Source: Terriglobales bacterium (GTDB lineage: Bacteria > Acidobacteriota > Terriglobia > Bryobacterales > Bryobacteraceae). Taken from it: a stretch of DNA of 64,000 nt. The stretch lies in the NCBI GenBank assembly GCA_021372245.1, contig JAJFUV010000096.1, positions 1 through 64,000 on the forward strand, written 5' to 3'. Made by a program: the position numbers and the translations under genes. The notes beneath the pieces are model-generated. The model searched no databases. It was not told the origin of the DNA and worked only from the letters and a program-made list of their open reading frames with translations. Positions within the stretch are counted from its first letter, which is position 1; every line of letters starts with the position of its first letter. This document shows positions 24,988 through 33,533 of the stretch, piece after piece.

Positions 24988-25856
24988 GCGCGGCGGCGGT
25001 TGGGCGGCGTGAATATGTTGCGTGCGCCGCAGCCGGCGCAACGGTACGACGTGACCAGCAGGCGTCGCTCCATGCCGTGCTGCCGAAGTTCCTCCTCCGT
25101 GAATGCCTGCCCGCATCGGATGCAGACGTTTTCCAGCGGCGTCATGTCCACGGCCTGTCCGATTCGCCCGAAATAGAACGCCCAGCCATAGACGCTCAGG
25201 CGCGAGCCGAAGCGATGGTCCATCCAGCACGCCGTCGCGCCAACCGTGGCAAGGAGCGCTTCCGGTAGCCCTGCAAAGCGTACCTGGCGCAGGCGGACCG
25301 CCTCGCGTGTGTTGCGCCGGTTCAGGTAGCTCATCGAAGTGTGCAGGGTTCGCGTGGCTACGTGCTGCAGACCGAAATACCAGGCGAGCATCTTCTCCAG
25401 CGTGGTGGCGGAATCAAACAGGTTCACGTGACCACCCAGGTTGCGGTAGACCTTGCGATAGACCCGGTCGGAGAAGGTGGTGGCGTCCGGCACGGCGACG
25501 AAGACAGCTCCATCCCGGCGTACCACCCGGCCCACCTCCTGCAGCGCAGGCTTCAGATCCCGTATATGTTCCAGGCTGTGGTTCAGAATGATGGCGTCGA
25601 AGGTCCGCGCGGCGAAAGGAAGTCGCGCGGCGTCCGCCTGGACGAACATTCCCCGCTTATTTTGCGGCGCGCCTATGTCAAGGTGTACCGTGCGTACAGG
25701 GTAAGCGTCGTCAGCGTAGCTGCCCTCGCGCGAGCCGAGATCGAGGACCAGCGCGCCCTCGCGGAGGCACTCCAGAATTTCGTACACCTCTTGCTTGTAG
25801 TTCAAAAATGAGTTGAAACGCAAGGCGCCCGATCGAGGCCGCCACCGGCGCTCCAT
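24984..25856 (-). CDS. SAM-dependent methyltransferase with C-terminal zinc ribbon
   Basis: A 290-residue protein. A class I methyltransferase core covers about 25-190, with motif I VLDLGSREGSYADD, the acidic residue in VHLDIGAPQ, FDAIILNHSLEHI and VRRDGAVFVAVPD. The C-terminal 60 residues contain CIRCGQ and CAGCGARNIF, a two-pair zinc-ribbon pattern. The substrate is unknown; the sequence resembles methyltransferases found beside glycan or lipid genes. The zinc ribbon may bind a partner or nucleic acid. Confidence 0.82.
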   Translation of the reverse strand: MERRWRPRSGALRFNSFLNYKQEVYEILECLREGALVLDLGSREGSYADDAYPVRTVHLDIGAPQNKRGMFVQADAARLPFAARTFDAIILNHSLEHIRDLKPALQEVGRVVRRDGAVFVAVPDATTFSDRVYRKVYRNLGGHVNLFDSATTLEKMLAWYFGLQHVATRTLHTSMSYLNRRNTREAVRLRQVRFAGLPEALLATVGATACWMDHRFGSRLSVYGWAFYFGRIGQAVDMTPLENVCIRCGQAFTEEELRQHGMERRLLVTSYRCAGCGARNIFTPPNRRRA

Positions 25857-26007
25857 TGTCGTTTTGGGGCTTCCCGAAAACTGGAACCGGGGTTATGATG
25901 GGTTCTAGGGGCAGGGAGTCCGCTGGGGGGCTGGTGTTTGGGACGTCGACCGAACGACGGCTGACACGGGAATTCTCTTCAGCCGGAGTCACGAAAGCTG
26001 GTGAACC

Positions 26008-26475
26008 TTGGATGCAGCTTCCAACGGGCCGCGAAGCTATCCTGAAACGGCCGGCATAGAGCCGAACAAGGCTCTGGTCACCATCCTAGTGGTGGAGGAC
26101 AACTGGGTAGCCCGCCAAATAGTCAAGGCGACTCTGGAAAGCCGGGGTTACTCGGTGTTGTTGGCGGCTAACGGCCGGAGCGCCATGGAGATCATGGGCA
26201 GCGGGGGATGCGATCTGGTGCTGCTTGATCTCATGCTGCCCGACGTAGAAGGTGCCACCCTTCTGGAACGGCTCCGCCGCTTGCCGGGCGGCGAGCAAAT
26301 CCCGATTTTAGCCTTTTCGGCATTCGTCTCCCGCCTGGAAGACTTGCGGAAGATGGGCGCCCGCTTCAACGCGTATATCGCCAAGCCGGTGGAACCCCAG
26401 GCGCTCATCGAGATTGTCGAAGAGAATCTGCGCAACCCGACTCCGGCTCCCAGCCCGGCGCTCTACGTTCTTTGA
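26008..26475 (+). CDS. Single-domain response regulator (CheY-like)
   Basis: A 155-residue protein made only of a receiver domain: ILVVEDNWVA with the acidic pair, phospho-Asp in VLLDLMLPD, the switch Ser in LAFSAFVS, and Lys in YIAKPVE. There is no output domain, so it works by protein contact or phosphorelay. The TTG at 26008 is the first in-frame start after a stop and has no strong ribosome site, so the first 20 residues are uncertain. The kinase gene starts 34 bases downstream, with a hairpin between. Confidence 0.82.
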   Translation: MDAASNGPRSYPETAGIEPNKALVTILVVEDNWVARQIVKATLESRGYSVLLAANGRSAMEIMGSGGCDLVLLDLMLPDVEGATLLERLRRLPGGEQIPILAFSAFVSRLEDLRKMGARFNAYIAKPVEPQALIEIVEENLRNPTPAPSPALYVL

Positions 26476-26495
26476 GGACCATACGAGCGGTCCTC
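26474..26495 (+). terminator. Hairpin between regulator and kinase genes
   Basis: GAGGACC (26474-26480) and GGTCCTC (26489-26495) form a 7-bp stem with an 8-base loop directly after the regulator stop and 14 bases before the kinase ATG. No T-run follows, so attenuation or mRNA protection is more likely than full termination. Confidence 0.35.
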
Positions 26496-26509
26496 GCCGA
26501 GTCTTCTCT

Positions 26510-28366
26510 ATGCCGAATGCAGCCACCACGGCCGCCGACGTCTTCTCCATTCTGATTGAATCAGTGAGCGAAGGCGTGCTGATTCTGAGCCTGGACGGAA
26601 CCATCGAGTATTGCAACTCCAGTTTCGCCTCCATGGCGGGAAGCGATCCACAAAGACTGACCGGCGAGCCTCTGCGGGATCACGTGTCGCCGGCCCACCG
26701 CGGCAAGTTGCTGCGCATGCTGGCGCAGGCAAGCAAGGGGCCGTGCCGCGAGGAACTTACGTTGATGGGCGCGGATTTGCGTGCGGTGCCGGCCCAGATC
26801 GCGATGCGGTCGGCCATACACGGCGAGAGAAGAGGCATCTGCGCCGTGGTCACCGATCTGAGCTGGGTGGATGCGGCGCGTGAGGCGCGCCTGAGCCTGG
26901 CTGCCATCGTGGAAGCCTCGACGGACGCTATCGTCAGCGAAACGCCAGAAGGCAGGGTGTTGAGCTGGAATCGAGGCGCGGAATTGCTCTACGGTTACTC
27001 GGGCCAGGAGATGATCGGCGCGTCCATCCGCAAGATCGTTCCAGGGGAAAGGCAGGACGAACTCTACCGGTTGTTCCAGAGAGTCCAGCAGGGCGAGGCC
27101 ACCGAGAATTTCGAGACCGTGCGCCAGCGCAAGGATGGCAGCCTGGTGGATATTTCCCTATCGATTTCGCCGTTGCGAGACCGCCTGGGCCGAATCACGG
27201 CCGCTTGCACGATCGCGCACGATATAACGGCTAGCAAGCGGGCCCGGCGGCGGGTGCAGTCCGTGTTGGAATCGGCTCCGGATTCGATGGTGGTCTTTAA
27301 CGATCGCGGTGAGATCGTCCTGGTGAATACCGCCACCGAAAAGGTGTTCGGATACCGGCGGGACCAGTTGATCGGGCAAAGCGTGGAAATGCTTGTACCG
27401 GAGCGCATCCGCCGGAGGCGCCTCGCGTTGTCGCGCCGGCCAACCCAATATCCAGGCCGCCTGTCGATGCGCGGCAGACGCAGCCTCACCTTATGCAAGG
27501 CGAACGGTGAGGAATTCCCGGCCGAGGTCTCGCTGGGAATGGTCGAGGAGGGCCAAACGCCGTTGGTCTGCGGCTTGATCCGCGACGTCACCGAACACCT
27601 CCTGCTCGAGGAAGCGCTTCGCGTGAAGAACGTGCAACTCGAGGAAGCAATCCGGGGCAGGGACCGTTTTCTGGCGGCCATGTCGCACGAGCTTCGAACA
27701 CCTCTGAACGGTATCATCGGCGTCACGGGCCTGCTGCTCATGAAGCTGTCCGGACCGCTCACGGCCGAACAGCAGCGGCAGCTCGAGATCGTGCGCACGA
27801 GTGCGAAGCACCTGCTGTCGATCATCAACGATCTGCTCGACCTGGCCATGATCTCCAGCGGCAAGACGGATGTGCATCTCGAACCGGTCCGCTGCGCCGA
27901 GGTGATCGAGGAAGTAGCGGCCGCTCTCCAGCCCATGGCGGCAGAGAAGAAGCTCACGCTGACGGTCAACCGCCCGGCGCCGGTGGGAGCCGTGCGCACC
28001 AACCGGCGGTTCCTGCGCCAGATCCTGTTCAACCTGACGAGCAACGCCGTGAAATACACCGAAACGGGGTCCGTCACGTTGTCGGTCAACCAGGCGTGCG
28101 ATGCCGGCAGGCAAGTGGTGCGTTTTGTGGTTGCGGATACCGGAATCGGAATCCCGGTGGAATCGCGGCTGCGGATTTTCGAGGAATTCGCGCAGTTGAG
28201 CGAGGAGGATGGCGTTAGACGCGAAGGCGTTGGGCTCGGTCTGCATTTGAGCCAGAAGCTGGCCGTACTGCTGGGAGGAGCGATCTCCGTCGACAGCGAA
28301 CCGGGCAAGGGAAGCGTTTTTACGTTCACCTTGCCCGGGCCGGAGATGGAAACGCCGGCGGCTTGA
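26510..28366 (+). CDS. Soluble multi-PAS sensor histidine kinase
   Basis: A 618-residue kinase without membrane helices. Three PAS domains are visible: about 10-125, 135-250 (AIVEASTDAIVSETPEGRVL, then WNRGAELLYGYSG) and 258-380 (SVLESAPDSMVVFNDRGEIV). They are followed by HisKA (AAMSHELRTPLNGIIG) and an ATPase domain (NLTSNAVKYTE, VADTGIGIP, EGVGLGLHLSQK). It senses a cytoplasmic signal, possibly redox or a small ligand. ATG 26510 gives a normal PAS start; an earlier frame begins inside the regulator gene. The single-domain regulator upstream is the likely partner. Confidence 0.92.
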   Translation: MPNAATTAADVFSILIESVSEGVLILSLDGTIEYCNSSFASMAGSDPQRLTGEPLRDHVSPAHRGKLLRMLAQASKGPCREELTLMGADLRAVPAQIAMRSAIHGERRGICAVVTDLSWVDAAREARLSLAAIVEASTDAIVSETPEGRVLSWNRGAELLYGYSGQEMIGASIRKIVPGERQDELYRLFQRVQQGEATENFETVRQRKDGSLVDISLSISPLRDRLGRITAACTIAHDITASKRARRRVQSVLESAPDSMVVFNDRGEIVLVNTATEKVFGYRRDQLIGQSVEMLVPERIRRRRLALSRRPTQYPGRLSMRGRRSLTLCKANGEEFPAEVSLGMVEEGQTPLVCGLIRDVTEHLLLEEALRVKNVQLEEAIRGRDRFLAAMSHELRTPLNGIIGVTGLLLMKLSGPLTAEQQRQLEIVRTSAKHLLSIINDLLDLAMISSGKTDVHLEPVRCAEVIEEVAAALQPMAAEKKLTLTVNRPAPVGAVRTNRRFLRQILFNLTSNAVKYTETGSVTLSVNQACDAGRQVVRFVVADTGIGIPVESRLRIFEEFAQLSEEDGVRREGVGLGLHLSQKLAVLLGGAISVDSEPGKGSVFTFTLPGPEMETPAA

Positions 28367-28367
28367 A

Positions 28368-31300
28368 TCAGGGGCGTGGGACCAACCGCACGATCAGCGA
28401 GATCGGCTGCGTCGATTTCGGCAGCCGGATGCGGGATTTGGCTTGGTCGAAATCCGTCCAGTCCCGCCCGCCAATGGAAACCGAGGCGATGCGGGCTCCA
28501 GGCGTCCGCACGGTGAGCCAAGCGTCGCGGTACGGATTGCGCTGCGGCAAGTTGATCTCGCCACGCACCAGGCCGGCCTCGCCGCGCAGCGTGTAGCTCA
28601 AGGGGCCGAATTCGGTGGGCGCATCTTTCGCCACGATCTCTTTTCCCGGCGCGAGCCAGCGTTCGGGCGTGGCCACGGCCAGCAGCAGGTCGCCGTCGTA
28701 TTCGGTGAGGAGCATATCGCGCAGACGGTGCACGAATTTGGCCTCGTCCGGAATCTTGTAGAACGGGCCGCTGGGGCCGCGCCACTGCCGGTACTCTTCG
28801 GTGAAGATGTTCACCGAGGGGTAGTAACAGGAAACGAAGTTGTTGTAAAGGCCGCGGATGGCCGCGCGGGCTTCGCCGCGCCTCAGGTACGCGCGGATGG
28901 GATTCTGCAGGTTCGCCTGGAACACCATGCCTCCGCGGCTGAACCAATAGGCTTCGTCCACCCATCCGTGGACATGCAGGCCGAGCGGCTCGGACATGGT
29001 GGCGTTGTCTTCCCAATCGTCAATGATCCAGTTTGCGGCCGTTTCCCTCGCGTCGATGACGCCGGTGTCAACCAGGATCAGCGGCCCATAGAGCAGCTCG
29101 CGCGTGGCCGAGAGACGGTAGGTAGGCAGTATGTTCTTTCCGTATCGGGAGTAGTAGCCGTTGCGCAATGGACCGAACAGGCGGATGCGCTGGTGGGCGC
29201 GCGTCGGGACGTAGGGCGCCCAGGTGTTGTCGCGGAACTTGACGACCGGGGCCGCGGCGGCGGCGCGATCGACGGCCGCGCGCAGATCCCGCCGGTAGGC
29301 CTCAGCTTCCCTGGTGTAGCGTGCGGCATCCGGATCCCCGGCGTCGGCGAGCGCAAGGGCCAGAGTGTGCATGCCCAGCCAGGAGTAAGCGTTCACAGAG
29401 AACCAGTGGCCCCAATCGCTGTTGTCTTCCAGATGTCCGGCGGGCAACAGGCCGTATTCGGGACAGGGCCGGCCGTCCACGAGTACCTCGGTAAGGCGCC
29501 GCTGCTCGATCACCCAGTCGGCGGCGCGCTTCATGCTGGGCGCCACCCGATGAAGCCACTCGCGGTCGCGCGTGATCGCGTAATGGTCGGCCAGCGTCCA
29601 CAGCACGGCGCCGTGGTCCAGTCCGTAATCACTCGCGGTGTAATCGTAATCCGCATTCACGCGCGCACCATGATAGACGGCTTTCTGCTCGGTGTAGGTG
29701 CCGGGGAAGGGCTTGGAGCCCTGCAGGTCGATCAAGGTTTGCAGGTACTTGCGGGACAGGTCCTGGTAGCCGGCGCGGTCGAGTAGTTGTGACTGAAACG
29801 CCGCTTCGTTGGCGAAGACTTTGTAGGAGTAGCTTGCGGCCGGGACCATGTAGAGTCCGCTGGCGGGATCTTTCGTGGCGGAGATGCGGATGCGGGCGAT
29901 CAATCCTTTGGCGAAGCTGTTGAAGCGCTCCTCTGGGACGTGGAAGGGGATGCCTTTCGCGATGGCTCCACGCCAGTAGGCTAGAACGCGCGCGCGCTCG
30001 GTTGCGTAGTCGAGCGCGGTCAGCCGCATGCGCTCGGCCGGTGTGAGGCCCGGCACAAATGGGATTGCCAGGTAGGCGGTGCTCGCGGCGCCGGGGGCTA
30101 AGGCCGTAGTAGTGTGCAGGGCCGGTCCGTCTACCGCCACGGGGGAGCCCGCGAAACCGTCGACGCGCGCACGTACGCTGGATCCTGCGGTAAGCAGACG
30201 GCCGTCCCAAGCGAGAGATTCGTCAACCGAGGTTCGCAGCCACAGGTGCGCGGGTGCGGGCGAAGACGCGGTGTTGCGCGCGGTCAGGCGGATCATCAGC
30301 ACGGCGGGCGTCTGCTCGCTGCGGGACGGATCTTCGCTTGAAAGCGGCCCTTCGAGCAGCGTGGCGAAAGCTTCCTCTTCGTACTCGACCGCGCCTTCCT
30401 TCCAGCCCGCGGTGGCCACCGGCAGGTAATCTTCGAGCACCGAAAGCGCGGATTCGGTCCCGCGCGGCGCAAAGGTGGGTATGGGCCGGGTATCGATCGA
30501 CCAGCGGATCTCGTCGCTCGGCCAAGTGAGACGCGCGAGCTCGCGTCCATAAGCCTTGGTTTGGCGCTTACGGATCATGACGTTGCCGCCCCACTCGAAA
30601 GCGAACTTTTGCCAGCTTGCGTCGGCGGCCAGCGGAAGGTAAAGACGGCCGCCTTGACGGATGACCGGGTCGAGTGGAGGGATCTCAGCCGAGGCGCGCT
30701 CGTAAGTCTGCTCCTGCTCGCGCTCGACGCGCTGGCGGATTTTCGCGCCTGCCTTGACGGTGCTCTCAGAGAAAGGACGGGTGTCGGAGGCCAGAGTGAT
30801 GTAGGCGTGGTAATCCGGCACGTATAGCGGTTCCTTTTCGACGTCTTGGGGCGCGAAGGAGAAGGCTTGCGCGCCGCGCTGAACGCGGATGACCGTCACA
30901 TCGTTCGAGCCCGCCGGTGCGGGCCTCGCGGCATCGACAGTCAGAAGTGCTCCACCGTCAGCGGGCCTGACCGAGCGAATCCAGCCGTTGTAGGCCTCGA
31001 AAGCGGCCGGCTCTTTCTCTGCGTCAAGAAATCGAATTCGCAATTCGGCGCGTTTGACCTGTGATTCGCTGAACACCTGCACCGCGTCGATTTCCGGCAA
31101 TTGTCCCGCCGGGAAAACCAGTCTGAAACGCAGCGCGCGGCGATAGCGCATGCCGGGCAGGTTCTTCGCTCGGCGATTCTCGGCCTCATCGAGCGGCGCG
31201 AACGTAAAGCGGCAGGTTCTTTCCTGGCAGGCCATCGCAGTCCTGGCCGCAAGCCACTCTCCTTGCCAGGGATCGTCCACCGGGTCCTCTACGTTGGGCA

Positions 31301-31607
31301 TCTGTGGCGGAGAATAGGGCCAATTCTTGAACCAGTATTCGATGACCGCCTTCCTGGCTTCGTACGGCTTGTGGAACTTGACGGCGACTTCGAACATGTC
31401 GCGCTCTTCGGCCCACTGCAAGCCGTAGATGCCCCGGCCGTCCGCGGCTCGCACGAGCCCTTTCGGATGGTTGTAGTCGAAAGTGGTTTGCAGGATGTGC
31501 TTGTCGGAGGAGCAGCAGGGCCGCGCAAAAGGAGCGAGGTCAAGAAGTTCAGCGGAAAGGGAAGCGGACGCCAGGATTGCGATAGAAAGTATACGAATTA
31601 GGGCCAT
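28368..31607 (-). CDS. Very large secreted six-hairpin glycosidase-like protein
   Basis: A 1079-residue exported protein (signal peptide MALIRILSIAILASASLSA). The first half (about 20-560) is beta-rich. Residues about 610-960 look like an (alpha/alpha)6 barrel as in GH63/GH15/GH78-like enzymes (YTASDYGLDHGAVLWTLADH; LLPAGHLEDNSDWGHWFSVN). A C-terminal beta domain ends the protein. Acidic residues in DNSDWGHW and in DDWEDNATMSEPLG are candidate catalytic positions, but I cannot assign a GH number. ATG 31607 is chosen because the signal peptide starts there. It is probably involved in polysaccharide breakdown. Confidence 0.78.
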   Translation of the reverse strand: MALIRILSIAILASASLSAELLDLAPFARPCCSSDKHILQTTFDYNHPKGLVRAADGRGIYGLQWAEERDMFEVAVKFHKPYEARKAVIEYWFKNWPYSPPQMPNVEDPVDDPWQGEWLAARTAMACQERTCRFTFAPLDEAENRRAKNLPGMRYRRALRFRLVFPAGQLPEIDAVQVFSESQVKRAELRIRFLDAEKEPAAFEAYNGWIRSVRPADGGALLTVDAARPAPAGSNDVTVIRVQRGAQAFSFAPQDVEKEPLYVPDYHAYITLASDTRPFSESTVKAGAKIRQRVEREQEQTYERASAEIPPLDPVIRQGGRLYLPLAADASWQKFAFEWGGNVMIRKRQTKAYGRELARLTWPSDEIRWSIDTRPIPTFAPRGTESALSVLEDYLPVATAGWKEGAVEYEEEAFATLLEGPLSSEDPSRSEQTPAVLMIRLTARNTASSPAPAHLWLRTSVDESLAWDGRLLTAGSSVRARVDGFAGSPVAVDGPALHTTTALAPGAASTAYLAIPFVPGLTPAERMRLTALDYATERARVLAYWRGAIAKGIPFHVPEERFNSFAKGLIARIRISATKDPASGLYMVPAASYSYKVFANEAAFQSQLLDRAGYQDLSRKYLQTLIDLQGSKPFPGTYTEQKAVYHGARVNADYDYTASDYGLDHGAVLWTLADHYAITRDREWLHRVAPSMKRAADWVIEQRRLTEVLVDGRPCPEYGLLPAGHLEDNSDWGHWFSVNAYSWLGMHTLALALADAGDPDAARYTREAEAYRRDLRAAVDRAAAAAPVVKFRDNTWAPYVPTRAHQRIRLFGPLRNGYYSRYGKNILPTYRLSATRELLYGPLILVDTGVIDARETAANWIIDDWEDNATMSEPLGLHVHGWVDEAYWFSRGGMVFQANLQNPIRAYLRRGEARAAIRGLYNNFVSCYYPSVNIFTEEYRQWRGPSGPFYKIPDEAKFVHRLRDMLLTEYDGDLLLAVATPERWLAPGKEIVAKDAPTEFGPLSYTLRGEAGLVRGEINLPQRNPYRDAWLTVRTPGARIASVSIGGRDWTDFDQAKSRIRLPKSTQPISLIVRLVPRP

Positions 31608-31630
31608 CAGCAAGCAACGATAGCACGCCG

Positions 31631-32239
31631 TTAACGATCCTTGGTGTTGATGAGCGCTTTGGGGTACAGCATCATGCCGGATTCCGATTCGCGGAACACG
31701 CGCATCAGGAACTCGTTGTTGGGGACCTGGGTCTCCAGATAGTCCACACCCTCGGCCGTGATCACGAAGCTGCTGCGGTCGTCCTGGGCGATGTAACGCT
31801 TCGAGCGCAGATACCAGATGGAGAAGCCCAAGTGCTCGCGCGGAAAGGACATCAGGTGCTCCAGGTCGAGCATGGACAGGGCCGCGTAATCCGGGTTCGC
31901 GCGCCGGCGCATATAAAGCAGGCACAGAATGCCCAGACGGATCTTGCCTTCCGCTCCTGGCCCCTCGCTGAATTCGCTGGACTGGAACACGTCCAGCGGC
32001 TGTGGCTCGGCCCCGGCCAGTTCGGCGTCGTAGCTGGCCCGGCGATCCGGATCGCTCAGCACTTGATACGCCTGGCAAATCTGCCGGAACTTCTCGACGT
32101 CGCCGGTCAGCTTGTTGTCCGGGTGGTAGCGCGCGGCAAGAAGACGATAGACGCGGTGAATGGTCTCCGGTTCCGCGCGAGGGTGGATCTGCAATTCGTC
32201 GTAATAATTGACGGCACGAGCATCCATCGGACTATCCAT
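31631..32239 (-). CDS. J-domain (DnaJ-like) protein
   Basis: A 202-residue protein with an N-terminal J domain (about 10-75: YYDELQIHPRAEPETIHRVY, then ARYHPDNKLTG with the HPD motif). The C-terminal region of about 110 residues, with GKIRLGILCLLYMRRRANPD, is not one of the usual DnaJ zinc or substrate domains. The HPD motif should stimulate an Hsp70. ATG 32239 and ATG 32227 are both possible starts. It is divergent from the MFS transporter gene with 55 bases between. Confidence 0.82.
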   Translation of the reverse strand: MDSPMDARAVNYYDELQIHPRAEPETIHRVYRLLAARYHPDNKLTGDVEKFRQICQAYQVLSDPDRRASYDAELAGAEPQPLDVFQSSEFSEGPGAEGKIRLGILCLLYMRRRANPDYAALSMLDLEHLMSFPREHLGFSIWYLRSKRYIAQDDRSSFVITAEGVDYLETQVPNNEFLMRVFRESESGMMLYPKALINTKDR

Positions 32240-32294
32240 CGGCTGGAAGGGCGGAAAACTTTCGCTCCGGAGCGTGTATGCTGTTCTGAATGCC

Positions 32295-33533
32295 ATGACG
32301 AGCGAACCGGTTCGGAAATGGGCCACTGTCGCGCTGCTGAGCGTGGGGATGATCATTGCCTATGTGGACCGGGCGAACCTGTCGGTGGTATTGACGGTTT
32401 CAGACTTCAAGAGCTTTTTCCTCCTCAACGACACAGACCGCGGACTGTTGAATTCGGTGTTCTTCTGGACATATGCGCTACTGCAGATTCCGGCCGGCTG
32501 GGTGGTGGACCGTTTCGGCGTGCGGCGGCCGTACGCGATCGGGTTTCTGCTTTGGTGCCTGGTGTCGGCCGCGACCGGAATGGTGCAGACTTTTTGGATG
32601 CTGGTGGCCGCGCGGCTCGTTTTGGGAGTGGGTGAAGCGATCGTTTCGCCGGCGAGCCTGCGTTGGATCGGGCTGCATTGTCATGAGAAGGAGCGCGGAT
32701 TGGCGATCGGAGTTTACATGGCCGGAACGAAGATCGGTCCGGCGATCGGCGCCCCGCTCACCGCAATGCTGGTTACCGCACTCGACTGGCGAGCCATGTT
32801 CGTGGTTCTCGGCTTGGGCGGTCTGGTGTGGCTGGGCTTCTGGCTGTGGCTGGTCGAAGACGATCACGCAGAATCGAAGGCCGGCGCGAAGGAGCGCAGG
32901 GTCTCCGTACTTCCCCTGTTCCGGACACCGCTTCTGTGGGGCATCCTGGTGGGCACCTTCTGCTACAACTTTTTCGTGTTCTTCTGCATGACGTGGTTGC
33001 CGGCCTACCTGGTGGAGCGTCGCGGGCTGTCGCTAAACTCGATGGGCCTCTATACAATGATGAGCTTCGGCGGCATGGCGGTGATGGCCGCGCTGGCTGG
33101 TTGGGCGGCTGACGTGGTGATCCGGAAGGGCCGCGACGCGGTGAACGTGCGGAAGGCGTTTACCATAGCGGGATTAGTGCTGGCATCCACCGAGGTGATC
33201 GGCGCGCACGCGGCTTCGCGCGAAGTGGCGCTATTTTTCGCCATTTTTTCGCTAGTCGGACTGGGGCTGGCGACGGCCAATTACTGGGCGCTCACGCAGT
33301 CACTGGTGCCGCGCGCCGCACTGGGGCGCATCGCGGGTGTGCAGAATTGCGCGTCGAATCTGTCGGGCATCGCCGCCGCGCTGGCCACGGGGTGGCTCAA
33401 ACAGATAACCGGGAGCTACGAAGCGCCCATGCGCGTGGTCTGGCTACTGTTGGTATTGGGCGTGGCGTGTTACGTCTTCGTCGTACGCAGGAAGTACGCC
33501 GTCGCCGTTCAGACTTTGTCCGGCACCACGTAA
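32295..33533 (+). CDS. MFS transporter, ACS (anion:cation symporter)-like
   Basis: A 412-residue protein with twelve predicted helices. The family pattern DRANLSVVL in the first helix region, GLLNSVFFWTYALLQIPAGW, then VVDRFGVRRPYAIG, and a central linker of charged residues resemble the glucarate/galactonate/hexuronate transporters. It probably imports a sugar acid or related organic anion by proton symport. ATG 32295 is chosen; the upstream in-frame extension has no membrane character. Its 3' end overlaps the convergent Gfo/Idh gene by 25 bases. Confidence 0.87.
   Translation: MTSEPVRKWATVALLSVGMIIAYVDRANLSVVLTVSDFKSFFLLNDTDRGLLNSVFFWTYALLQIPAGWVVDRFGVRRPYAIGFLLWCLVSAATGMVQTFWMLVAARLVLGVGEAIVSPASLRWIGLHCHEKERGLAIGVYMAGTKIGPAIGAPLTAMLVTALDWRAMFVVLGLGGLVWLGFWLWLVEDDHAESKAGAKERRVSVLPLFRTPLLWGILVGTFCYNFFVFFCMTWLPAYLVERRGLSLNSMGLYTMMSFGGMAVMAALAGWAADVVIRKGRDAVNVRKAFTIAGLVLASTEVIGAHAASREVALFFAIFSLVGLGLATANYWALTQSLVPRAALGRIAGVQNCASNLSGIAAALATGWLKQITGSYEAPMRVVWLLLVLGVACYVFVVRRKYAVAVQTLSGTT

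Noticed and set aside
24244..25230. N-terminal extension of MurB
   Set aside because: The extension is antisense to the DUF2461 gene and unlike any MurB; the ATG at 24243 starts the conserved protein.
27064..29786. Large frames opposite the PAS kinase and the large glycosidase-like gene
   Set aside because: Both are shadows of convincing genes with full domain sets.
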